Source: Schistocephalus solidus
Lineage: Eukaryota > Platyhelminthes > Cestoda > Diphyllobothriidea > Diphyllobothriidae
Assembly (NCBI GenBank): GCA_017591395.1
Contig: WEDG01005020.1
Coordinates: 62,001 to 126,000, forward strand
DNA: 64,000 nucleotides
Reading direction: 5' to 3'
Below, one piece after another: positions 1 to 10,300 of this stretch (positions are counted from its first letter, which is position 1; each line of letters starts with the position of its first letter). Below the pieces are notes generated by a model, which was not told the origin of the DNA, made no database searches, and worked only from the letters and a program-made list of their open reading frames with translations. The position numbers and the translations under genes were made by a program.

Positions 1-404
1 GTTTGGAAGGTGTCCTGAATGTAGAAAACTAGTGACAGTTCGCGTAAACAAGGGATAGCTTTGCTGAATTTTGATACCTCTAGGTAGCTTATTCCAGATT
101 GCTATAGCGTTTACCGAAAAAAACTGTCGGTATCTAACTGTGCGTGCCAAAGGAAGAAATAAAAATACATCTCGATGACTGGGGTGCCGAGAGTGTTCGA
201 GGTGCCTCAGAGATGTAAGGGGGTTAAATGTACGACTGTTTAGTAGTTTAAACAGTAAAAATAGTCCCTTCTGTAATCTACGAAGCCATAGCGGGTCAAG
301 GCTTGTAAGCTCACATCATTGTTGGTAGGACAGGTTTCGGTGATCTGAATAGAAAACTCTTTTTGTAAAGAAGTGCTGGACTGATTCTATCTACTTTCGT
401 TCAC
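1..404 (-). mobile_element. LINE-A fragment, 3' part (non-LTR retrotransposon)
   Basis: Decayed 3' portion of a non-LTR retrotransposon on the - strand, cut by the window edge. It is a direct repeat of 34425-34824: both carry the same blocks, such as the stretch around 'ggaaggtgtcctgaatgtag' and the one around 'gcgtgccaaaggaagaaata', with scattered substitutions and indels. Translated on the - strand it gives the C-terminal tail that follows the RT in the 34-36 kb copy, broken by stops. Similarity to the other copy ends near 'cgttcact' at about 396-403, where Ty3/Gypsy RT sequence begins. Confidence 0.7.
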
Positions 405-1151
405 TTGGACGGCCTGATAATTTTCCGGTCTAACATATCATCGATCATTGCCTTTAACTGTGTCTGGTAGAACACGGGTAATCGCCTAGGAGGAACCTTC
501 GTTGGGCCGAGTCACACCTGTATCGATCTCATTCTGAGTCACATTAGTACGTCCGAGTGAACGGCCGTCCCAATCGAAGATATCTTTAAACTCCTCTATC
601 AAACTACATAACTTAGACGAGCTATCCTTTTCAAGAGTAGGGGGCACTAAATTATTAACCTCCTCTAACTTAAATGCATAAACTACATGTTGACTATCCG
701 GTTCCTCGGTCCTGAAGGGAACCTCAGTATCACTGACATGGAGAGTGTTAGCGTTAAAATCTAAGGAGCATTTAAATGCATGAAGAAAGTCAGAACCTAA
801 TATACAGTCCCAGGCAATTTCAGGACAGACAACAAACTTATGACTAACAATAACGTGACCTATTTCCAAATTAAGCTCTATCATGCCTTTATGTCGCAAA
901 GTGGCTCCGTTTGCCGTCTTCAGGCTGACCTAAGGTTTTGTGCAATACTTCAATCTAGCCTGAAGTTGAAGGAAAATGTTCTGTCCAATGATGGAGCAGC
1001 CCGCTCCTGAATCAACTAAGCATGGCAACTTAGTATTTCCTACGGTTGCATCCATAGTAGGGTAGTGTGGCATGTAACCTACGTTTGCAATAAGCATATC
1101 AGATATAAATATGCACTTACCAAGCGCTTCTTCCTCACCAGAGGTGATCAC
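405..1151 (-). pseudogene. Gypsy pol fragment: aspartic protease and RT start
   Basis: Read on the - strand, this carries a retropepsin active-site motif, 'LVDSGAGCSIIG', coded at about 990-1025, then the 'ILGSDFL' flap and second signature at about 785-805. A linker follows ('FKDIFDWDG', then 'NEIDTG'), and after that the RT N-terminus in a shifted frame ('PPRRLPVFYQ', 'IIRPSK'). One TAG at 930-932 interrupts an otherwise continuous frame, and a frameshift lies near 490-505. The family role is gag-pol processing and priming of reverse transcription. This copy cannot make a working product. Confidence 0.75.
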
Positions 1152-1227
1152 ATGAACACCTGGGGAAGGTGGAGAGTGGGTCTGACGACCACGTTGTTGC
1201 CTCCAGTTCCCGCGTCGAGGAGACTGT

Positions 1228-1330
1228 GGAGAGCCTCGCCAAGGAGAGGTCGGCTGTGGAGGGCCGCGCCAAGGAGTTTGGGGTTGTGGAGAGCTACGCC
1301 AAGGACGAGTGGGCTGAGGAGGGCCCCACT
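1228..1330 (-). repeat. About 30-bp tandem repeat in the gag/nucleocapsid region
   Basis: About 3.4 copies of a roughly 30-bp unit. On the + strand the units begin 'gtggagagcctcgccaagga', 'gtggagggccgcgccaagga' and 'gtggagagctacgccaagga', followed by a partial fourth. Read on the - strand in one frame it gives Pro/Gln/Trp/Arg-rich decapeptides of the type 'PPQPT.PWRG'. These lie where a Gypsy nucleocapsid would sit, between gag and protease. Such basic, low-complexity tails can bind RNA; that role is inferred here. Confidence 0.6.
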
Positions 1331-1529
1331 GCCATTAAGCCGTTTGTGTGCCGATGTCGCGGCTCTGTCACTGTCCCATGGCGAAGACATCGACTGGAGA
1401 GTCCTGTATGGTGGCAGGAGCTTGATGACACCCAAAGGCTGATAGGGAGGAGACTTGGACCAAGGGACAGGCCGTATAAATGGCCTCCTCTCACCGAGCA
1501 ATATCGAGGTCAACCTTGATGCTGCTGGG

Positions 1530-2025
1530 GGGGGGGGTTGCGGAGGAATTTACACCTGATCTCAGGGAGAGAGATCCCGTTGACGAAGTTCTCAAAAATC
1601 CTGGTCTCGAGCTCGGTGAAGGACTCGTTTGGGTATGCTTGATGGGCCAGGACTCAAAGATGTCGCTGGAAGTCTACGACAGACTCACCCGCGTGTCGTC
1701 GGCGACTTTTGAGGGCAACACGGGTAACCCAAGGCATCGAAGACCGTCCGAATTCGCACCGCAGACGCTCGAAGATGGTCGCGGGGGTGAGCGACGCTGT
1801 AAGGTTGGCAGCCCTGGCCACCGTGTACACTTCGTTGTCTAGCTGTCCCAGGATGGCGGCTGGGCGGGCACATTCGTCTACGGCCTCCAGGTAAACTTTC
1901 ATGCGGTCCTCCCACAAGTCATATTCGTCATACTCCGTAAGCTTATCCGGCTTAGGTGGACGGCCTCCGGAGCTTGAAAATCACTCCATCTCCTGGACTA
2001 GCCTAGTTATCAAATTGTCGGACAT
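1530..2025 (-). pseudogene. Gypsy gag fragment
   Basis: The - strand ATG is at 2025-2023, 'MSDNLI'. An in-frame stop follows after about 14 codons, then a long open stretch at 1917-1654 with 'WEDRMKVYLEA', 'LDNEVYTVARAANLTA' and 'FGRSSMPWVTR'. This is the pattern of a flatworm Ty3/Gypsy capsid domain (W-x5-Y near the start, and a 'GESVVDFQR' segment near the end of the capsid). A recognisable CCHC zinc knuckle was not found. It would normally form the virus-like particle of the element. The gene is broken and its 3' end passes into the tandem repeat. Confidence 0.65.
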
Positions 2026-2030
2026 TTATA

Positions 2031-2048
2031 ATCCCACTGCTGCTACCA
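2031..2048 (-). other. Primer-binding site of the Gypsy element
   Basis: The + strand reads 'atcccactgctgctacca', which looks like the last 18 nt of a tRNA, ending in CCA. On the - strand this is a classical primer-binding site starting TGG. It lies three bases inside the inferred LTR edge and six bases upstream of the gag start codon. The priming tRNA is not named because the match to a specific tRNA was not checked. Confidence 0.6.
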
Positions 2049-2051
2049 AAA

Positions 2052-2394
2052 TGTAATGGGCCCGTATTAGATGCGCAACGAATCCAAATTAAGGACGCCC
2101 AAGTAAGAACAAGACAGTTGGTAAGGTGAAGAGTTTAGGGATTATTTGAAACTAGGAGTTGGTATTCTATTGAGGGCTCGGTCCTGCGAGAATCCTTTGG
2201 TGGGGAATGGCTGTCCTGTGGAGATTTTTGGGAGGTCCATAGGAGAAGGAAAGGCGATGGCTGGAGGAAGCGTCAGAGAGCGGTCTCCGGTCCAAAGTGA
2301 TGAGCCTCTATTCTCCTCGGCATTTATGTCGTGTTCTCCAGACGATTTGATAGGTTTACGTAGAAAAGACCAATGGGTATGCGTAAATCATACA
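2052..2394 (-). repeat. Putative LTR of the Gypsy element
   Basis: Inferred long terminal repeat of about 343 bp. On the - strand it starts TGTATGAT and ends CCATTACA, the usual TG...CA ends, and sits next to the primer-binding site. Only one LTR is in the window, so the outer edge at 2394 and any target-site duplication cannot be confirmed. No coding signal is seen inside. Confidence 0.45.
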
Positions 2395-4192
2395 CTGTAG
2401 ATCGAAAAGAACCAATAGGGTTAAGAGTTAAGATTTTATGGACTTCTGGGCTTGATTGGTAGTTTCGACGGTGTCGGTTTCTGGCGCTAGTAATCTGCTA
2501 GTAATCTGAGCTACTAGAGAAAATTGAGAAACTTTGATTCCATCGCTGATATATCTCAACACGCTACGGCTTAAGAAAAAAGGGGCCTTACGACGTCCAT
2601 CAACTTAAGTTGATTAAGTTGAGTTTAATTAGAGCTCATCCATATATATGGACGGGGCAGCGTGCGAGCAAGGCATTGCTGGCAGCCTTCTATTTTCCTT
2701 GGATTAAATGATAAATTGTGTCTTCACGTACGATTACATGCAGGTCGATTTGCAACGTATAGGTTGCTAGAGTTTGAGCTATGTATATATCAATTACCCA
2801 TGCATCATTCAGTACTTGCGTGAAGATCTGATATTATTTTCCTACAGTTTTGCTGACCACCTCAAGATTCTTTTGTTATGTACGTAGTTATTTCATCTTG
2901 TAGGGCAAGCAATAATATTTTGCAATGTGTGCATTATGAACTTGCATTTGGAATAACATATTGACCATGTAAAATCTTTAAATGAGTTACACATCCTTTC
3001 AACTGAATTGCGTTCACAGCTATCCTATCAGAGTGTGAATGAGAGAAGCGCCGTGTTTGATTATCTGACTTGTACGTCCGTTCTCGCTGGCAAAGGTAGT
3101 GAAATACTGTCGATCGTAGTCGTTTATATTCTCGCTGCTGTATATTAAGCAGTCTGAAATATCTGATATTCATCTTGCTTTAGATTCCGTAGAATTGAGT
3201 ATTTCTGCCTGAACTACACGCTATATTCAATTTTCGAGGTGCATAAGTTCGAGTCGGTAGGTCACGTGCAAAGTCATTTCAAAATTCGGTGTCATTTTGT
3301 GGTTTACTATGCAGGCTTTGTCGTATTTTCATGAAATCCCTTCACAAAAATTTGAGAAACCGGTTCGACTTCCATCACATTCTCTGTCAGTTCCCAACAC
3401 CAGCGATGGAAAGTTGCGGCGTTTTCATAAAAAAGAAGGCATGTACGCTGTACGTGAATCGGTGATTCCAGCCTCCAATTAATCGCATGACTGAACGCTA
3501 AATTAATTTTGTTAGTAGATTTAAACTCGCAATAGATTTCCAAACTATTTTAAATGCCGGTAAGTTGGATTACCGTTGCATGCGCTTGTAAACCCAATAT
3601 TAGCACGATCGTTAATGTCGGTTTTAGAGGAACATAACCGTCGCGACAGATATTTACAGTACCCCAGTGTAGGAACTGTTACACAGCCTTTCTTCTCGCA
3701 AGACTGGTTTAAAGATTTAAAAAAATATGGAAGGAAAGATAGCGCATTTTTAACTTTGTGAATTCTCGTTTGTACACTGAAGGAAAATAAAGGGAAGTTG
3801 AATCCACCGCTATATGGGTACGTTCTTCATCTTAAAAATTCGAATCTGCTATTTCTCAGGCAGAAACTTACGGAAAGTTTTCTGTTTTTCTTCTCTGAAG
3901 TTAAATGGAAATGTCTAAACTGTGAAATGCAAAGGGTTGATATTTGGCTTTGAGGAACGAGAAAGTTCCAAAGAGTCCCTTATCTGTATGACATTTTAAG
4001 TAAAATTAATGTACCCTGTTATAAAACCGTCAACAATATATGCGTATGTCATTTGAGTTGAGCCTTTTAGTCTAAATGCATAGCACGCCCTAACCATTAA
4101 CTCATTCATGACCACGCACCCTCTCATTGCTTTGACATGTAAAGTGCAAAGAGGATATTAATTTTTCTGCATGAATTATGCATTATCTTTAG
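2395..4192. other. Intergenic, upstream of GMPPB
   Basis: No gene, RNA or repeat recognised. Only short ORFs without family features occur (for example 2934-3173 on - and 3297-3482 on +). This stretch presumably holds the GMPPB promoter, but no TATA box or initiator can be defended from sequence alone. Confidence 0.5.
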
Positions 4193-4214
4193 ACGTATTC
4201 CAAAAGACACGGTT
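4191..4214 (+). promoter_or_regulatory. Possible 3' splice acceptor (cis or spliced-leader) before the GMPPB ATG
   Basis: A pyrimidine-rich run ending 'cattatctttag' places an AG at 4191-4192, only 22 nt before the GMPPB start codon. Flatworm genes often receive a spliced leader at such sites. It could equally be the acceptor of a 5'UTR intron, or chance. Position -3 relative to the ATG is a purine (G). Confidence 0.35.
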
Positions 4215-4343
4215 ATGAAGGCTCTCATTTTGGTTGGCGGGTACGGTACTCGACTTCGGCCACTTACACTAACGTACCCGAAGCCAATCGTCGAATTTTG
4301 CAACAAACCCGTGCTACTTCATCAGATTGAGGCGCTAGTGAAG
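4215..4343 (+). CDS. GMPPB: GMPPB exon 1 (residues 1-43)
   Basis: Encodes the N-terminus MKALILVGG and the whole nucleotide-binding loop '[11 protein letters not shown]' plus '[12 protein letters not shown]'. The GTP phosphates bind in this loop. The donor is 'aag|gtaatt', phase 0. The following intron is 829 bp. Confidence 0.96.
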
Positions 4344-7300
4344 GTAATTTTTCTTTCTCCTCTGTGTTGGTGGTAGCTTTCAAGGGCCTAATCGAGTTTG
4401 CATAATTCCAACTGTATTGAGCGTCAACTGCTGCAAGTCTTCTTATTGTCTTTTGTTGAAGTAGTCTGCAGAGCATTCTACATGATTCAGTATGGTAAAA
4501 TATTTTATTTTTATTTAGCATTACATGGTTTAGCGTTTGGTAGAGTACCTTTTTCTTACGATCACAAATCTGGCCTTTGTAGACATAAACAGTGAAAGGA
4601 GTCATGCGATGTCTCAATTCTATTATTTATAGTAGCGTTGATGTAACATCATAACAGGGATGTGGTTACCCACACTCGACCATTGTGAGTGAGTTTTGAG
4701 CTGCCCATAATCCATTTATGCAGGCTAAGTGCCTTAGACAATCATTACTTTCACAAAAGTTTGTACGTGGCTTTTAGGAAGTTTTGCCTTTAAATTGTCG
4801 TTTGGAATGACCGGATAACTAAAGAAATAGAATTGGCCTTTGAGCTAGACGTAGTCATTCAGACCATTAAGCTTAAGCTAACAGAGGGTCGTGAAATCCA
4901 GCATTTGCTCCAAGAACCTTTTAGCAATTTTGTTGAACTTTATTTCCTCCTGTTATCTTGACTACCCGGTCTTATTTCAAAAGATATTTGACTACATTTA
5001 TAAAAGACTTAGGAATTTTGTCTGGAGAAAAAGTCCTCTTTATGGCCAATTAAAGGCTACTGGAAAGCTTAATGGCAATCTGAATTTCTGAATTATCTCG
5101 TTGTTCTATTATGTCTCTTTTTACGCGAGTTTTACTGGTTTCCGGCCAAAATGTCTGTTCACTTCACTTCAGGCTGGCGTGGCAGAAATAATTCTGGCTG
5201 TGAGTAAGTGTGCAGACCGGTGCGACCTTCTTGAGGGTGAGGTCCGGAAGCACGAGGTCCGCGTAAGTGATGTTATGCAACGTTCATGTTTCGTTCATCT
5301 AAGGTATTTTTGATACTCTCATGCTCCTTTTTATGTCAATATAACTCCATGTATGCATGCAGCTGAAAAATCGGTCCACTTTTGCCCCTTAGCACATTTG
5401 CTCAGCTAAGGGCCGTTACCGTTTTTGAGGTGGCTGATTTGCCATTCATCGGTTGATCCGGCGCAAATTTTTGTACCCGTTATCCACAAGGCCTAAGGTC
5501 GACTGTGTGCCTTCTACTCGAGTTCTGAGAAAATACTCTTACCATGTAACTATCTCACGCATTATTCTGCATTTAGCGTCAATGATAATCTGTGCATTTG
5601 CAGGTTCGAATTGAAAATCGATCTTGAGTTTTTAGATGTATATCCGACTGAGAAGCAGCTGCTGCCTGCATGCACTCAAGAGCTTCAAGCTTCTATTAAT
5701 CAAAGCCACAACCCTTAAAACTGCATCAGCTACAATGCATCAGCTACAATTATTAGTTTATTGACCGGCCTGAACAGAGACCCAAACTTGAAAATTATTC
5801 TTTGCGAACAATCAGCGTATTCCCCACTAATAAATGTGACGTCTTTGAATCGACCGTGACGCTGACAACCGTGACTTGGAACGTCCCCAACCGACGGGAT
5901 ATTCCAGTCCTTCTAAGAACTCTGAATCAGGCTGCCCTGGTTTGTAAATATGACCTTTATGGCATTGTCGGAACTAATTTTACGGAAGTCCGGTAAAAGC
6001 GATAGGGATCAGGTCGGTGTGATGCGCGTAAAGAGGTTCTATGTCTTATTAACTATCATACTCACGCCCCGGCCCCGGTCGCCTTTACTTTATCCTTCCA
6101 CCGGAGCAGGGTGAGAGAGGAAGTAGACAGTGACGTAGGCGCAGCTAAAATCTGCCCCACTATATACACCAACACGCTCGAGTAATTGGGGCTTAGCGCA
6201 TCCCGTGGGACGGGGTTTAATGTAGTCGCTTGTGACATTTAAACCGTCATCTTTTCTGTGTCAGTTGTCACTTATCCCTCGCGTGCACCATTTTTCCGCT
6301 GACATTGTTGCTCCTTCCGAAGTATTGTTCAATTAACATTTCCACGTTTAATTCCTGACTTTCCTTTGACCTTTTCTTAGTTGGGCATCACAATTCGCTT
6401 TTCTTATGAGACGGAACCCCTGGGCACAGGTGAGGTTCGGTATGATCCTATTAACTTTGAAATTCGACTGTTTTCAAGTTTGTCGTTATGCTTGGTGCAC
6501 GTTCTTTTCATAAAAAGGTGGTTCACATTTCTTAGCCATTTTTCCGCTTCAATTGACGCTAATTTTGTAACTTTTCATCACATAGTCTAGACATCTGCAG
6601 TTTAAACTCTTCTAGATAGGGTATTTTGCATTTCAGTTACGTGTGCAACTGCTATACTGGTCAATTCTTCAGCCCCGTTGTCTTATTAAAATTAATTCCT
6701 ACAAAAGTATTTCGTCTCAGCAATTACCTGAAAGGTCCGCCCGTAAAAATACCGGCGGAAAACCTCGAGACATACTAACGCCGATCACTGTGTTGTAGTT
6801 ATCAGTCTAGGCTTTGGGTTAAGTAGTGACACCTTGACCTAACGTCCGCTACAGGCGTGTCTGTTAAATTTATAAGCAGTTAGTCGCCACGTCACTTTAC
6901 CTCGTGACGGTTTGTCAGTTAACCGTTACATTGACAGTTAGGGTCGTGGGCCTAAGCGGTGATACAGTGAATGACGGGTAGACGTCTAATTTTACAGCGG
7001 CCATTGACGAAACAGGCAGAGAACTGCTTTCTAACGAGGGCCTGGTGTTATTACCATTTGCGCATGCACTATTGTGATGGGTGCAGACCGGCACGATTGG
7101 CATCTCAAAGGAATCTAGCTCAGTGCCTGCGGTGATTGATGCCACAAGCAAACAAAACTATCAGTAGTTAGCGGGCAAAATCAGACTCAGACTCATGACT
7201 GTATCAGCTATCAGTGCTGTGCCTCCTTTCCCAGGATCGCTGGCTTGGTCCCTGGGTAATTTTTATTCAGTTAATGCGCCTAAATTTCAGTAGTCCTGTG

Positions 7301-10300
7301 CATCATATGTAAATCATCTTTTTCGGCACTGTAAGTACTAGATTAAGAAAGAATCTGGGTTGCCAGGCCTTGACGTCATTGCTGAGTCTAAGCGTTGCTC
7401 TTTGCCCTGTTCTCTTCAAGTTCTTTTCGAATGAAGTATTTTGGCAAGGCCACTGATGAACCTGCATTGATGACCTTCGAATTTACCCTCACGAAATCTT
7501 AACTCTTCTCCGTTATGCACCAAACGGTGAAGGGCTACAGATAGCCTCTAGGGTTCTATTCTTCCACCGCTAACTGTCTAGGTTTTGGTATTAATGGTGG
7601 GCTAGAGTGCTCTCAATGACGCACTTATGAAATCGCTATTGACACGGTTCTTCCGTCCTCCCTCCTCGGCCACCTCTGACAGCGGGTCCGCTGGCTTTGG
7701 CCGAAAAATGGCTCACTGACAGCGACGAACCCTTCTTCGTGCTGAACAGTGACGTCATCTGTGTCTTCCCCTTCCTGGAACTGCTGGAGAAACACAAGCA
7801 GAACAAGTGCGAGGCGACGATTGCGGTAAGCTGCTACTGTTTTTTGTTGCCATATACCGGTTTTAAGAAGTAACACCGGCGTGCGTGTGTCCAATTACAC
7901 AGCTTTCGATCTTATCCTAAAGGAGGTTATCAGGCGCTGGTTAGATGCAGAGACCTTTGGGGGACACGCAGTTTCCAGGTTAGGTTAAGACTCTATTGAT
8001 TAACTGCGCACTGAGAATAAGTTAAGCATCGACGCTCGCGGTTTTTAGATACCACAGTCGGGACTGCGGATGCAAACACTAGCAGGACCTTCGCCAGTAA
8101 TGCGGACAGTCAGATTTTTGTTAGTTATTTGTTTGTCATTTGTTCAACCGATTTACCATTATGTCACAAAGGCAGGTTATTCATAAATCTTGCTCATTTT
8201 AGTTTCCGTCAGCCTGAATTGAAAAGGAGTTGCGAATTCAAACTTTGTCCACATGACGGTATAAACAATGCAGAATTTTAAATAGCTCTTGACGTAATTT
8301 AGTTTAGGGTTGTAGAATGACAGGCCAGTGTACAACTGCACCATTCTCACTAGGAAAACCTAGACTTCTTAACTCGTCTCGGGCTTTAGAAAACGTCAGA
8401 GGTGCTTCGAAATTGCTTTACTGATTTCCCTTTTACATGCCCATGCTTTCTACAGCTCACAAAAGTGGAGGAGCCCTCCAAGTTCGGCGTTGTCCTTTAC
8501 GACGAAGCAACGGGTCAAGTAAAGCGTTTCGTAGAAAAGCCCCAGGACTTTGTGGGCAACAAAATCAACGCTGGTATATATCTTCTTAATCCCAGCATAG
8601 TCTCACGCATTCCAGTAAGTCAACACTAGTTTTTTCTTTTGCGGGAACTCCGTACTGGTGACTTTTCACCCATGTACATGGTGCTGACCTTCACGAGCCA
8701 CGGTTATAAACTGTTCTTTTTGACAATTTTTTAAATCCTAAAAATAGTAGTATTACTAGACGCGTTTTGATTTATGTCCTTGCGATCAATCTGATTCTTT
8801 GTTTTCATAACAAGCGCCTGGAAGTGGTATACCTTTCAAGTAAAAATATTGACAGTTTGTTAAATTTTGACTCGGTTCCCGAATTTTTTGTCAAAAAATT
8901 TGCAGGGATATTTTTACAGTATCGCATTTCATTACAATCTATCTGATTGGCCCTAAACGCAACCCATTCTCCCTTCTTAATCAAAGTAACACATTTCCGG
9001 GCTAAAATTGCTGGCCTTTATCCGAGGAAAACTGTACTAATGGACATTTGAACATACAATTAACTCGATGACGCCGTTAGTTTCCATTCTTCAGCCATTC
9101 TCAAGAGGCTCTGGCATATGGATAATTATTAACACTCCTTCACAAGCAATCCAACTTTAAGTTAACCCCTCTGCCTCCTATGGCATTTTATTCACTCCTG
9201 TCTGTAAATACGCTTAGGGTTAGAGAATCCGAGTCGTTCGGTCTGCGTTTAACTACTCCATAAACCTTTACGACAGGTGCTTTGTCGACCATAGCAGTGT
9301 CTTTGCGGAAAACTGTGACCAAAATTCCATAGAATCTTGTTGCCGGCAACTTTTGCCGTAATATCCCGTCCATGGAAAACCTAAACGGCAAATGGAAGCG
9401 TTAGGCTATTCCATTTCTCCCGATATCGAAGGTTTTCCGGGTATTTGAGTTCGCCGCTTTAGTTTTCTTGCACAGACGCTTGGATTTCATGCGCCACTTT
9501 AGGCTGCGCTCATGTTGATATAAGGTGTTAACTTTGCTTCCTCTATTTGGATTTATATCTAGCTTTAGTCTGCATAGTTCGTTCAGTGCGAACCCAGACG
9601 TTTCACATTTGCATCGTATTTTCTGCAAATAACTCCCAACCTACCTGTTCATCCATTGTAGTTGAGACCTACGTCTATCGAGAAAGAAATCTTCCCCGTC
9701 CTCGCTGACGAGGGCGTACTGTACTGTATGCCAATTCAAGGTGAGTAACACTAGGTGTACTGCCTGATTTCTGCTCAGCACACTGCCCCCAACCTCCTTG
9801 CCGAGCCTCATTTCGAAACAAAACATACTATCGCTCATTCTTTTCATTCTGGTGCACTTTTAATCCTCAACTCTAGCAAACGCAAACGGTGTGCTACTCT
9901 TCGAGGCCACCGAACTACCGTTGTTTCACAGTAAGTACGACTTCGGTCCTCGAAAATCCCCATAGAGGTTTTTTTCATCCAGTTGATCGTGTCGTTGTCG
10001 TGGAAGGATTAAAATATACAGTTTCGAGGCTTGATTGCTTCCTTGGTACGAAAAAGGAGGTAGTCGGCTTAATCGGGTACCCAGCTAATCTTTTTCGAAT
10101 GCGCTGAAGGTGAGTTCGATCAAAAAGAAGATCAATTTAGCTCACGGTGCGTGTTAAACTGCGCAGAGTCCAAATGAGCCCTTAACAATTGGTTAGCAAG
10201 CTCGGACAGTCAATTTATGAACGGGTGTGAGAGAGAGAGAGGCGGGAGAGAGATGCCGATTGGACATCGATCTAGCTCTTAGTCTCGTCACTATTTTAAA

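Larger units (their letters stand above)
405..2394 (-). mobile_element. Ty3/Gypsy LTR retrotransposon, 5' half, interrupted
   Basis: Defective LTR retrotransposon read on the - strand in the order LTR (2394-2052), primer-binding site (2048-2031), gag (from 2025), nucleocapsid-like repeat region, aspartic protease and the first residues of reverse transcriptase. The order LTR, gag, PR, RT fits Ty3/Gypsy. The RT breaks off at about 405, where a LINE-A fragment takes over. The rest of pol (RT palm, RNase H, integrase) and the second LTR are absent from the window. Several in-frame stops and at least one frameshift show the copy is dead. Confidence 0.75.

Noticed and set aside
1065..1513. Long overlapping ORFs on both strands (125 aa +, 121 aa -, 116 aa +)
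   Set aside because: Shadow frames of the tandem-repeat part of the Gypsy gag region; the 30-bp repeat keeps several frames open.
10226..10250. GA-rich microsatellite-like run in GMPPB intron 6 (another at 22438-22458)
   Set aside because: Short simple sequence, common in such genomes, no further structure.
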